Shown: positions 1 to 8,224 of the stretch, one piece after another
Numbering within the stretch: position 1 is the stretch's first letter
How the letters are laid out: every line of letters begins with the position of its first letter
DNA from: CAYMLL01 sp964390645
Lineage (GTDB): Bacteria; Planctomycetota; UBA8108
Direction of reading: 5' to 3'
Length of the DNA stretch: 23,079 bases
NCBI GenBank assembly: GCA_964390645.1
Contig: CAYMLL010000097.1
Location: forward strand, 1 to 23,079
The notes under the pieces: model-generated
Seen by the model: the letters and a program-made list of their open reading frames with translations, nothing else
Databases searched by the model: none
Told to the model about the DNA's origin: nothing
Program-made: the position numbers and the translations under genes

Positions 1-469
<469 letters not shown>

Positions 470-473
<4 letters not shown>

Positions 474-2392
474 TGACGTTGTCCGTCTTGCGGAGCTCCA
501 CGGCTCTTGAAGTACTTGATCACCAGCTCGTCGGCGGGCTTCGCGGAGAGCAGGCTGCCGAGGACGCAGGAGACGATGGACACCGTCAGGCCCCATACGA
601 CCGGCAGGAAGCCGCCGAAGTGGGGCGTCAGGCCGTCGGGGAGCACGAAGCCGCCGAGCCAGCCCGCGATGTAGAGTCCGAAGCACGTTCCGCAGCCACC
701 GGCGATTCCGGCGACGCAGCCGGCCGCCGTCATGCGCTTCCAGTAGAGCGTCAGGAACATCGGCACGAGAAAGCTGCAGGCGAGTCCGGCTCCGGTGAGG
801 ATGATGATCGTCTGCAGGAATCGCGGCGGGTTGATCGCGCCGAACATGACCGCCACGCCGACGAGCATCGTCGTCAGGTAGCTGAGCTTGCGGATACGAG
901 CCGGTGAGGCATCCGGGTTGACGGACCGCTGATAGACGTCCCGGACGAGGCTCGAGGAGATCGCCAGCAGGAAGCTGTCGACGGTCGACATGACCGCCGC
1001 GAAGGGAGCCGCCATGATGATCCCGGCGAGGACCCCGGGCACGATAAGAAGGACAGTCTCGGCCATCGCCATGTCGGGCCGCTCCAGTCGAGGCAGGAAG
1101 TCCCGGGCGCAGACGAAGATGATGATCAGGGGGATGTAGATCAACGTGTAGTAGATGCAGACGGAGAACATGGCCCGGCGATAGACCTTCGTGCTCTCGA
1201 AGGCCATCAGCCGCACCATCGTCGTCGGCTGCCCGGCTCCCGAAATCGCCCACATGACGAAGAAGGAGATCGCCAGGCCGAAGGGCAGGAATCCGTCGGG
1301 CTTCTTCTTGTCGAAGCCCGGCCCGGTGACGAGAGTCTGACTGGGATCGAAGTGGAACTTCGTCAGCCGCGTGCCGATCGCCGTGTCGGGGGACGAGATC
1401 AGCACCTCGGCCGTCACGTCGTTCCCCAGCACTCCGGGTGCCGTGTCGTCGCCTTCGAGCGCCAGTGCGACCACGACCGGTTTCGCCCCGTCTGCGCTGC
1501 CTTCGAGCTTCACCTCTCGGTCGTTGACGAAGACGCGCCGGCCGATGTTCGTATCGACCGCGATGCGCAACTCACCGGGGGCGAGCTTCGCCGCTCGGTC
1601 GGCCTCGAGAGTGGCGCTGGCGAAGAAGCGCTTGGCGTTGTTCTCGGCGATTTTCTCGAGCCCGCCGACCTGGATGATCGTGCAGAAGAGGAGGATCAGG
1701 ATGCCCGCGAACATGACGACGCCTTGCAGGACGTCCGTCCAGACCACCGCCCGGAACCCGCCGTACGCGGTGTAGGCGATGACCGCGACAGCGAAAATCA
1801 GCAGCCCGAGGCAGTACGTCGCCTCCGGTGGCTCCGAGGAAAACACCGACAACGTCGCCGGTACCCACTCGACCATTCGCGACGCGGACTGAAAGGGGCC
1901 GAAGTCTCGGAACAGCCGCTCGATGATGATCGAGCCGGCCTTGAACTGCGCGACCAGATTGAACGCCATGAAAAAGGCCATCACGAGGCTCGCGAGGATT
2001 CCGAGCCTCGGCGAGTCGAAGCGATCACGGAAGACGTCCGGGATGGTGATCGCGCCGCTCTTGCGGCCGACCTGATTCAGGCGCTTGCCGAGCAGCCCCA
2101 TGCAGCAGATCGGCACCACCATGTAGCTCGCGATCCACAGTGCGAGGATCCAGCCGTGCTCGTAGATCAGCGCCGGAAAGCCGGTGAAGCTCCCACCGCT
2201 GGAGGACGTCGCGGCGTAGGTCATCGCGAGTGCCCAGACGCCGAGTCCACGGCTTCCGAGGAAGTACTCCGCGAGGAACGACCTCTTCTTCAACAGGCGG
2301 TGCGAGAAGATCGCGACGACGAAAACCGCCATCGTGTAGAGGACGAACGCCGTCGCCGCGTTCGCGTCGAACCCGGCCTCCGCAAGAGTCAC
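470..2392 (-). CDS. Sodium:solute symporter (SSF family), PanF-like, with a large extramembrane insert
   Basis: A 640-residue multi-pass inner-membrane protein of the SSF family, which couples solute uptake to Na+. Visible marks are the TM1 region (about 13-34), the small-residue stretch TSSSGGSFTGFP (62-73) in TM2, and the family-like segment YGGFRAVVWTDVLQG (209-223), followed by a hydrophobic helix. PanF and related members have about 480-550 residues. Here about 120 polar residues (243-366) are inserted before the helix that begins near FLPFGLAISFF. The start is GTG (2392), overlapping the upstream DUF997 stop as GTGA. Pairing with DUF997 (E. coli YhdT next to PanF) suggests pantothenate or another organic anion or amino acid, but the substrate cannot be read from sequence. 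The stop overlaps the GTG of the downstream methyltransferase. Confidence 0.9.
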
Positions 2393-2688
2393 TCGACAGC
2401 CTCCTCGTCGCGGGGAGGATCGAGGTCATCCTCCTTGATGAACCTGAAGCAGAACCACCATGCGAAAACGTTGCAGAGCACCCAGGGCAGGAAGATGCCG
2501 AAGAGTACCCAGCCGGGGATGCCGAGGTAGGTCTCGATCTCCTCGGGCCGTCGACCGTAGCCGTTGAGATAGCAGTACGTGATCGCATAGACGCCGCAGA
2601 CGAACCACGAGGCGAGGGCCACGAGAGACTCGCGGAGCGAGTTCCGGTAGACCGGATCGTCGGGAAGATCTTCGGGGAGCTCGTGCAT
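2389..2688 (-). CDS. DUF997 (YhdT-like) small membrane protein
   Basis: A 99-residue protein with two predicted membrane helices (about 21-43 and 58-84) and an acidic C-terminus. The pattern W-F-x-G-x-Y-x-I-x-Y-C-Y-x-x-G-Y followed by GIPGWVLFGIFLPW matches DUF997/YhdT. YhdT is encoded beside panF in enterobacteria, and the same arrangement occurs here. The gene is first in a minus-strand operon, and its TGA overlaps the GTG of the symporter, so translation is probably coupled. A likely role is as a small accessory subunit of the symporter; this rests on gene neighbourhood only. The start is ATG at 2688, with only a weak Shine-Dalgarno upstream. Confidence 0.8.
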   Translation of the reverse strand: MHELPEDLPDDPVYRNSLRESLVALASWFVCGVYAITYCYLNGYGRRPEEIETYLGIPGWVLFGIFLPWVLCNVFAWWFCFRFIKEDDLDPPRDEEAVE

Positions 2689-2822
2689 GGACCGCCGGGC
2701 GCGCTCGAGCAGGGTTCGCCAGTACCGTCGACCGTGGAGAGCCGATGGTGTAACACAACCGATCCCCGGACGTGAAGGGCGCGGTCTCGGAATCTGCGCG
2801 CTTGCGGGCCGACATCCGGGAC

Positions 2823-2848
2823 CGAAGGCCTCATAATGAGGGCCTTCG
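2823..2848. promoter_or_regulatory. Inverted repeat between divergent genes
   Basis: CGAAGGCC (2823-2830) and GGCCTTCG (2841-2848) are perfect 8-bp arms. The centre adds a further tca/tga pairing with one bulged G. The repeat lies between the divergently transcribed DUF997 operon and the M50 protease gene, with no T tract. It could be an operator or an RNA hairpin in a leader. No convincing -35/-10 pair was found in 2689-2890. Confidence 0.4.
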
Positions 2849-2890
2849 AGTGCCCACGGAGCTCCAGAACCCCGATAGCGAGTTGCGCAG

Positions 2891-3796
2891 GTGTTCCGCT
2901 TCTACCGTCTCTTGACGATTTTCGGCGTTCCCGTCCACGCACAGGGGATCCTGCTGCCTCTCGTCCTGCTGCTGGCATGGACCATCGAGGTCGAGATCGG
3001 GGACGGCGACGCGGACTTCCTGACGAATCTGGGCTTTGTCGTCGCCGTGCTCGCCGGTCCCGTGCTCCTGCACGAGCTCGGTCATTGCTTCGTCGCACGG
3101 CGTTGCGGGGTCGCGACCCGACGGCTGCTGTTGACACCCGTCGGCGCTTTCGCGAACTTCGATCGTCCTGTGACGGACCCTCGCACGGTGTTTCGCATCG
3201 CGCTGGCGGGGCCGATGGTCAATCTCGCGCTCGCGCTTCCCTTGATGTTTCTGAGTGGTCAGTTTCCGGGCTCCTTCCTCCCGGATCTCGTCAACGTGAC
3301 CCTTTTCCTTGCTGTCCTCGGCCTGAGTCCGGGGGTGCCGCGCGACGGCAGCCGGATTCTCCGCTCGATCCTCTCACGGTCGATGAAACCGCTGGAGGCG
3401 GCGCTCGTTACGTGTCGCACGGGCCAGCTTGTCGCCGTCGCGGGCGGGGTCGTGGCGTTCTCGTATTCGCAGGCTCTGCTGGTCGGCGTCGCGGTCTGCA
3501 TCTTCTTCGCCTCGCAGATCGAGCTCCTTGTCGAGCGTGTGCGCGCGAGTCCGGCTGGACGGCTCAGCGAGATGTTCCGGCGATCTTTCTCGGCCGGCTC
3601 CAGGGACGGATCGGCACAGGGTGCCCGTCCCGACGGGTTCTTCTGGTCGTGGAGCTTCGAATCGGCACGACGGCCGGATGCCGAGCGCGTCGAGGAGCGG
3701 TCCGAGGACGAGGTCGAGGCGCCCCGGCACGCCGACGGCGACCGTGTGATCGACGTCGATGCCGACGGCAAGGTGAAGAAAATCTGGGAGCAGTAG
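2891..3796 (+). CDS. M50 (site-2 protease-like) membrane metalloprotease, divergent second motif
   Basis: A 301-residue membrane protein. The N-terminus resembles M50/S2P proteins (FRLLTIFGVPVHAQG-like opening). It carries the zinc motif HELGH (61-65) inside a hydrophobic helix, then an LTPVGAFANF hairpin and an ALAGPMVNL helix (105-113), both family features. The second motif, normally NxxPxxPLDGGR, reads GLSPGVPRDGSR (144-155). The Asp ligand (D152) is kept, but the Asn and the DGG are altered. The C-terminal 80 residues are charged and lack membrane helices. M50 enzymes cut substrates within the membrane, often anti-sigma factors; no such partner is visible here. The start is GTG at 2891 with no strong Shine-Dalgarno. 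The gene converges on the DUF3179 gene with an 8-bp gap. Confidence 0.8.
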   Translation: MFRFYRLLTIFGVPVHAQGILLPLVLLLAWTIEVEIGDGDADFLTNLGFVVAVLAGPVLLHELGHCFVARRCGVATRRLLLTPVGAFANFDRPVTDPRTVFRIALAGPMVNLALALPLMFLSGQFPGSFLPDLVNVTLFLAVLGLSPGVPRDGSRILRSILSRSMKPLEAALVTCRTGQLVAVAGGVVAFSYSQALLVGVAVCIFFASQIELLVERVRASPAGRLSEMFRRSFSAGSRDGSAQGARPDGFFWSWSFESARRPDAERVEERSEDEVEAPRHADGDRVIDVDADGKVKKIWEQ

Positions 3797-3804
3797 ATCG
3801 CGGA

Positions 3805-4773
3805 TCAGATCCGCCGGCGTCTCGGCGGCGATCGGCCGACCTCGATCGACTGCGGGTGGAATACCCGCCACGCGCGGCGCGAGGAGACGATCCCGACATG
3901 CTGCTCGAGGCTCGTGCCCTCGAGGGGACCATCGATCGCCGTTCCCGTCATGCGGGACCAGACACTGCCCGTCTCGCGGTCGCGCATCGTTCCTTTCTTC
4001 GCGGGCACGAAGCCGAGCACGCGTCCGCCTCGAAGACGTCGCGAGAATACGCGGGCCGAGGTGCTCCCGGGGCTGAACGCGATGACCAGGCGCTCCCGTC
4101 CCTTCTGCGCGTCCCACTCCACGACGTTGTCGATGAGCAGGCGTGCGAAGGAGATCGAGCAGGTGGTTTCATCTACCTGCCAGCCGAGGACGAAGCGAGC
4201 CGGGTCGCGGTAGAAGTCCCGGCGGTATTCCCCTCGCGTGCGGGACATGTCGAGCACTGTCGTGCCGGGGTACGTCTTCTTCCAGGCTCGCCAGGTGACC
4301 ATGTTGCAGGGGAGCGACTCGAGCTTCGTGCCCGAGAGCTCGCCTTCCATCGCCTCCCCGAGGATGTGGCTCCAGAGCGTCTTCGTCTCGACGTCTTGCA
4401 TCACGAGGCTACGGTCCCAGAGCATGCCGGAGACCGCGAAGGTCAGCCTGCGGCCGTTCACGTCAGCGGCGTAGACCACGCCGTTGTGGCAGAGGTGTCA
4501 CCAGGTCGCCGCGATCGCCTTCCCGCCGAGGCTGTCGTTGATGATCTCGCGTCGCGGACCGCAGAGCATGTTGATGGGGTACGCACGGGCGGCCCCGTCG
4601 ATCACGACTCCGATAACGAGTTCCTCGTCCGAGACCCGATCTTCGACCTGGTCGGCGCGCAGGAATGACGCGTCGACGATCGGTGGCTGAGTGTCCAGAA
4701 CACGCCGCGGATGAAACTCCCGCTCGTCATCGCCGGACAGGATCACGCAGAGGAGAATCGTCGGAAGGTGCAC
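3805..4773 (-). CDS. DUF3179 family protein, candidate selenoprotein (UGA = Sec92, UxxC motif)
   Basis: A 322-residue DUF3179 homologue if the in-frame TGA at 4498-4500 is read through. Before it stand the family blocks VIGVVIDGAARAYPINML and EIINDSLGGKAIAATW. After it come HLCHNGVVYAADV, LTFAVSGMLWDRSLVMQD, TKTLWSHILGEAMEGELSG and TWRAWKKTYPGTTVL. The family motif Y/W-C-P-L-C appears as W-(TGA)-H-L-C, so TGA sits exactly at the first Cys. A hairpin with a GGUCU loop follows at SECIS distance. A second, shorter copy of the VxAxKKGTMRDRETGSVWS-type block occupies the C-terminus. The start chosen is GTG 4773, which has AAGAGG upstream and a short hydrophobic signal-like segment; an ATG at 4833 lies inside a probable -10 element. 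The function of DUF3179 is unknown. The alternative is a nonsense mutation or sequencing error. Confidence 0.8.
4467..4483 (-). promoter_or_regulatory. Candidate bacterial SECIS hairpin (GGUCU loop)
   Basis: On the minus strand, CGGCGT-GGTCT-ACGCCG forms a perfect 6-bp stem with a 5-nt loop. The loop starts 21 nt after the in-frame TGA. The E. coli fdhF SECIS has the same GGUCU loop at nearly the same distance (19 nt by my recollection of that sequence), and GGUCU is a SelB contact. The bulged U of the E. coli stem is not obvious here. Confidence 0.6.
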
Positions 4774-4818
4774 GTGTCGGGCCTCTTGCCGTGTTTCCGG
4801 AAGCGGACTCGAGTCGCG

Positions 4819-4847
4819 TTGCCGCTTCAACATAGCAGGGCTATTCT
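4819..4847 (+). promoter_or_regulatory. Sigma70-like promoter for the PATAN/TPR gene
   Basis: TTGCCG (4819-4824), a 17-bp spacer and TATTCT (4842-4847) lie about 57 bp upstream of the ATG at 4904. The match to TTGACA/TATAAT is good for such a GC-rich sequence. Confidence 0.5.
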
Positions 4848-4857
4848 TCACCTGCCA
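4829..4857 (-). promoter_or_regulatory. Possible overlapping promoter for the DUF3179 gene
   Basis: On the minus strand, TGGCAG (4857-4852), a 17-bp spacer and TATGTT (4834-4829) precede the GTG start at 4773 by about 55 bp. The -35 box is poor. The element overlaps the divergent promoter at 4819-4847, so the two genes may compete for polymerase. It contains the upstream ATG at 4833, which argues against that start. Confidence 0.3.
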
Positions 4858-4903
4858 GGCTGCGGCGGTCGAGCAGCGGCGCGGTCACACTTACGGGAAC
4901 CTC

Positions 4904-6586
4904 ATGCCACCGACTGAGCCGGGTAGTCAGCGCTTCGACCTGGACCTCCTGTTCCAGGTCATGCAGCGAGTCGCGGAGCCGACGGCGTCCGTGAGTCTTC
5001 ACGTCTGCGACGGCGTACGCGACCGCTTGTTCTACTTCGTGCCGGGTGGCGTGCGTATGCTGTCGCGTGGCGACGGCAAGAACCGGGGGCTCGTCAAGCA
5101 TCTGATGACGAGGTGCTTCGTCGACGCAGAGACCTTGCAGGAGCTCCTCGAGGAGGCCGAGGCACGGCCCACAAGCCTGTGCAACCTCATCGAGGAGAGA
5201 GAGATTCTCTCCCGCGAGGAGCTCGGAGAGATCGTCAACAAGGTCGTCCGGGACGATCTCCTCGAGCTCGTGTTCTGGAGTGACAGCGTGGCGATCGTTC
5301 NNNNNNNNNNGGAAGGCTACCCGGTCGGCGGGGGTCCGGTCGGTGAACCCCGCCGCCCGCCCCGGGAGATCTACACGTTGCAAGACGAGGTGCTCGTCGG
5401 CAGGCTCGAGGGACGAGATCTGTCGCGCGAGATGATCGAGTGGGCGCAGCTCTGGGCGCGATCGAAGTCCGTGCTCGCGTCCGATGCATCCGTCGTCGTC
5501 GCGACCGACACCCCGCCTTGTTCACGGGACGAGCTCGACCCACTCGTGGAGGAGTGCCTCGACCTGTGCGCCGAGGAGGTCGAGATCCGGGCCTTGTGGC
5601 GAGAATCGGGTCAGGACCTGCCGAGAATCTGCGCAGCCCTTGTGGGGCTCGTCGAGAAGGGGCTCGTGCAGGTTCGGCCGCCGGCGCCGGAAACAACCCG
5701 TCCGAAGCAGGCCCTGGAGGCGCGCATCCTGGAGATCGAGCAGCATGTGGAGAGCTGCTTGCGGCCGACGCTGGCGCGCGAGAAGCTCGTCGAGTGCTAT
5801 CGTGCGGCGGGGGAGAACCACAACGTCGTTCACCACCTCCACCTCCTCGTGGAAGCCAGTGTCGAGGTCGGGGCGACCTGGGCGGCGCTCGGTCATCTCG
5901 CGGAGATTCTCGAGCTCGAGAAGGAGAACGTCGAGGCGCATGAACGAGTCGTTCGGGTGCTCGTCGACGACGGCCAGGAGGAGAAGGCGGTGGCGCACGC
6001 GGCGACCGCGGCCCGGGCGTTCTTCGCGGACGGCGCCCTGGAGGAGGCGCGCCTTCTCGCTCGCCTGCTCGAGTCCACGCCGGGGGGTGAGATAGACGGG
6101 CGGACGATCCGGGCGCAGACCTGCGCGGCTGGCGGTGAGGTTGATCAGGCGGTCGATCGGTACGTCGCGCTGGCCGGCGACCTCGTTGCCGTCGGTTGCG
6201 AGAAGCGCGGACTGGAGCTCTTCCAGGAGGCCCTGCGGCTCGACCCGGATCACCACGAGGCGCTCAAGAGCGCCAGAGCGCTGAAGATGGCCGGCGTCAC
6301 GATCGACACCGATTCGACCCCCGGAGGGCGGGGCGCGACGGCGGGCGCCGCGGGAAAGCCGCTGACGGCGCGATCGCGGCCACCTGCCGCCGTGCGAAGG
6401 CGACCATCGTGGAAGGCCATCGCCGTGGGAGCCAGCGTCCTGATCGTCGTCGTGCTCGGCGCCGGATTCGCCCTTGGTCTCTGGAGCCTTTCGAATCAGC
6501 GCCCCGCGTCGGCGGTCGAGACACACGACGAGGAAGGTGTTGACCACGGTCGTCGAGCCGACTGGAAGCAGCCACGTCATCGCTGA
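4904..6586 (+). CDS. PATAN/DUF4388-like N-terminal domain with TPR repeats and C-terminal membrane helix
   Basis: A 560-residue protein containing a 10-N gap at residues 133-136. Residues 1-135 follow the PATAN/DUF4388 pattern: a short strand region, a V-x-x-G-x-x-x-L-S turn, then helices ending in LLELVFW. Residues about 205-260 look like the winged-helix tail of such proteins (IRALWRESGQDLPRICAALVGLVEKGLV). From about 285 to 470 there are helix-turn-helix units with A/L spacing typical of TPRs (AALGHLAEILELEKENVEAHERV; ELFQEALRLDPDHHEALKSA). One hydrophobic helix lies at about 505-529, so the N-terminal bulk is probably cytoplasmic with a tail anchor. PATAN proteins are linked to signalling and gliding in other bacteria; the role here is unknown. 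The last 20 codons have unusual third-position usage (see findings). The ATG at 4904 has a weak Shine-Dalgarno. Confidence 0.7.
   Translation: MPPTEPGSQRFDLDLLFQVMQRVAEPTASVSLHVCDGVRDRLFYFVPGGVRMLSRGDGKNRGLVKHLMTRCFVDAETLQELLEEAEARPTSLCNLIEEREILSREELGEIVNKVVRDDLLELVFWSDSVAIVXXXXEGYPVGGGPVGEPRRPPREIYTLQDEVLVGRLEGRDLSREMIEWAQLWARSKSVLASDASVVVATDTPPCSRDELDPLVEECLDLCAEEVEIRALWRESGQDLPRICAALVGLVEKGLVQVRPPAPETTRPKQALEARILEIEQHVESCLRPTLAREKLVECYRAAGENHNVVHHLHLLVEASVEVGATWAALGHLAEILELEKENVEAHERVVRVLVDDGQEEKAVAHAATAARAFFADGALEEARLLARLLESTPGGEIDGRTIRAQTCAAGGEVDQAVDRYVALAGDLVAVGCEKRGLELFQEALRLDPDHHEALKSARALKMAGVTIDTDSTPGGRGATAGAAGKPLTARSRPPAAVRRRPSWKAIAVGASVLIVVVLGAGFALGLWSLSNQRPASAVETHDEEGVDHGRRADWKQPRHR
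5301..5310 (+). other. Assembly gap inside the PATAN/TPR gene
   Basis: Ten Ns. The reading frame happens to be the same on both sides, but ten Ns is a placeholder size, so the number of missing residues at the end of the N-terminal domain is unknown. Unlike the first gap, the flanks show no duplication. Confidence 0.9.
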
Positions 6587-6671
6587 ACGTACGGCCACGG
6601 AGCTGGGAGGGTCACGGCTCTTCGAGCGCGGCGAGATTCGCGTCGGCTGGCTACGGTCGGGCGACTCGTGG

Positions 6672-6693
6672 GCGCGTTCCGGGCGTGACGCGC
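6672..6693. terminator. Stem-loop between convergent genes
   Basis: GCGCGT (6672-6677) and ACGCGC (6688-6693) form a 6-bp stem with a 10-nt loop in the 143-bp convergent gap between the PATAN/TPR gene and the SDR gene. No U tract follows on either strand, so terminator function is uncertain. Confidence 0.25.
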
Positions 6694-6729
6694 GGACGTC
6701 GCCCCGATCCGACGCACGGAGACCGGCTG

Positions 6730-7503
6730 CTACTCGGGCGTCACGTAGGCGCTCGTGATGCCTCCGTCGACGACGAAGCTCGTCCCGGTGACGAACGACG
6801 ACTCATCCGACGCGAGGTAGAGCGCGGCCTGCGCCATCTCCTTCGCCTCTCCGAATCGTCCCATCGGGATGTGGACGAGCCGTCGCTGCCTCTTCTCCTC
6901 GGAGTCGAGAAACTTCATCAGCAGCTCCGTGCGCAGCGGACCGGGACAGAGGGCGTTGACGCGGATGTGCTCGCGCGCGTGAATCACGGCCAGCTCGCGT
7001 GACAGGGCGAGAACGCCGCCCTTGCTCGCGGTGTACGCGAGCTGCGGTGTGGCAGCGCCGAGAATCGCGACGAAGGAGGCGGTGTTGATGATCGAGCCGC
7101 CCCCGGCACGCTCGAGCGCCGGGATGCCGTACTTGCAGCCGAGAAAGACCCCCTTGAGGTTGACCGCCATGGTCAGATCCCAGACGTCCTCGTCGGTCGC
7201 GACGGCGTCGTCGTCGGCGCTGTGCATGATGCCGGCGTTGTTGAAGAGCACGTCGAGCCGACCGTAGGTCTCCTCGGCGACATGGACCATGTTCTGGCAG
7301 TCGTTCGCCCTGGAGACGTCCGCGTGCACATAGGTCGCCGTGGCGCCGTTCGCCTTGACCTCGTCGACGGTGCTGGCGCCTTCCTCGTCGTTGACGTCGA
7401 CCGCGACGACGGCCGCGCCCTCCTTCGCGAAGAGCAGTGCGGTCTCCCTGCCGATACCGCTCGCCGCTCCGGTGATCAGAGCCACCTTGCCTTCCAGTCG
7501 CAT
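6730..7503 (-). CDS. Short-chain dehydrogenase/reductase (classical SDR)
   Basis: A 257-residue classical SDR with the NAD(P) motif TGAASGIG (11-18), an acidic residue after the second strand (VDVND, suggesting NAD preference), NNAG (88-91), and the Ser143-Tyr157-Lys161 catalytic set (YTASK). The C-terminus has the usual FVTGTSFVVDGG. The ATG at 7503 shares its A with the TGA of the upstream amidotransferase gene (TGATG), implying translational coupling. As last gene of the permease/ligase/hydrolase operon, it may oxidise the alcohol of a gamma-glutamylated amine such as gamma-glutamylethanolamide. This is inferred from neighbourhood; SDR substrate cannot be read from sequence. Confidence 0.9.
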   Translation of the reverse strand: MRLEGKVALITGAASGIGRETALLFAKEGAAVVAVDVNDEEGASTVDEVKANGATATYVHADVSRANDCQNMVHVAEETYGRLDVLFNNAGIMHSADDDAVATDEDVWDLTMAVNLKGVFLGCKYGIPALERAGGGSIINTASFVAILGAATPQLAYTASKGGVLALSRELAVIHAREHIRVNALCPGPLRTELLMKFLDSEEKRQRRLVHIPMGRFGEAKEMAQAALYLASDESSFVTGTSFVVDGGITSAYVTPE

Positions 7504-8207
7504 CAGTCTCCTCTCGTCGCGGCCTTGACGAGCGTGTCGAAGAGCCGCTGCTGTATCGGATCCCTCTCCGCAGAGAGCTCGGGGTGCCACTGCACTGCGT
7601 AGAGCCACGGATGATCGTGCTTTTCGACCGCCTCGATCACTCCGTCCGGCGCGTGTGCGACGACCTCGAGCGTCGGCGCCACATCCTTGATTCCCTGATG
7701 GTGCCAGGACTCGGCCACGAAATCGACGGCGCCGAGAAGGTCGGCGAGCCGCGACTCCTCGTTGACTCGCACGCGGTGAGGGGTCGGCTCACGCGGCGGC
7801 TCACGGTGGAGGATCTGCTCGCCGACGACGTCCGGGAGGTGCTCGTGGAGGGTGCCGCCGAGCGCGACGTTGATAACCTGCGTGCCGCGGCATATGCCGA
7901 GCGTCGGCAGCCCGGTGTCGAGCAGCTTGCGGGTGAGGTCGAGCTCCGTGCGGTCGCGCTCCGTATCGAGCATGTAGATGGTCTCGTGTCCGCAGCCCCC
8001 GTAGCAGGTCGGATCGAGGTCGCCTCCGCCCGCGAGGATGACGCCATCGACGAGTCCGACCCAGCTGTCCACGTCCCGTTCTCCGGGTGTCAGCAGAAGC
8101 GGGACCGCGCCGGCGCGTCGGACCGAGTCGACGTACTCCCCGGGCAGCGTGAAGCTGCCTTGCTCGTCCCGACCGTAGGTCGTGATTCCGATCCGTGTTC
8201 GGCTCAT
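7503..8207 (-). CDS. Class I glutamine amidotransferase-like gamma-glutamyl hydrolase (peptidase C26, PuuD-like)
   Basis: A 234-residue protein with the class I amidotransferase triad: Cys106 in GICRGTQ, and His208 and Glu210 in AVQWHPE. DGVILAGGGDLDPTCYG (54-70) is typical of the C26 gamma-glutamyl-gamma-aminobutyrate hydrolase group, which cleaves gamma-glutamyl amides to glutamate plus the amino acid. It lies 17 bp downstream of the glutamine synthetase-like gene, the order expected for a ligase-then-hydrolase pathway. The ATG at 8207 is the family-typical start (MSRTRIGITTYG). The Shine-Dalgarno is weak, so coupling to the upstream gene is likely. Confidence 0.9.
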   Translation of the reverse strand: MSRTRIGITTYGRDEQGSFTLPGEYVDSVRRAGAVPLLLTPGERDVDSWVGLVDGVILAGGGDLDPTCYGGCGHETIYMLDTERDRTELDLTRKLLDTGLPTLGICRGTQVINVALGGTLHEHLPDVVGEQILHREPPREPTPHRVRVNEESRLADLLGAVDFVAESWHHQGIKDVAPTLEVVAHAPDGVIEAVEKHDHPWLYAVQWHPELSAERDPIQQRLFDTLVKAATRGD

Positions 8208-8224
8208 GGTCTGTACCGGACCCG

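Noticed and set aside
4498..4500. TGA as Trp or Gly in an alternative genetic code
   Set aside because: Many genes in the window terminate normally at TGA, including overlapping TGATG and GTGA junctions; both internal TGAs fall on Cys positions, not Trp or Gly.
2836..4668. Very long open frame overlapping the protease and DUF3179 genes
   Set aside because: Its translation is Arg/Pro/Ala-rich with no family pattern, typical of antisense or off-frame shadows in GC-rich DNA.
3805..4773. DUF3179 gene as an ordinary pseudogene or two separate genes
   Set aside because: It has a single TGA, no frameshift, full family similarity on both sides and a SECIS-like hairpin; the downstream part has no start or Shine-Dalgarno of its own. 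Not fully excluded without reads.
7504..7608. Longer N-terminus for the SDR in the amine operon
   Set aside because: The extra 35 residues overlap the amidotransferase gene and precede the canonical SDR start; the TGATG junction fits ATG 7503.
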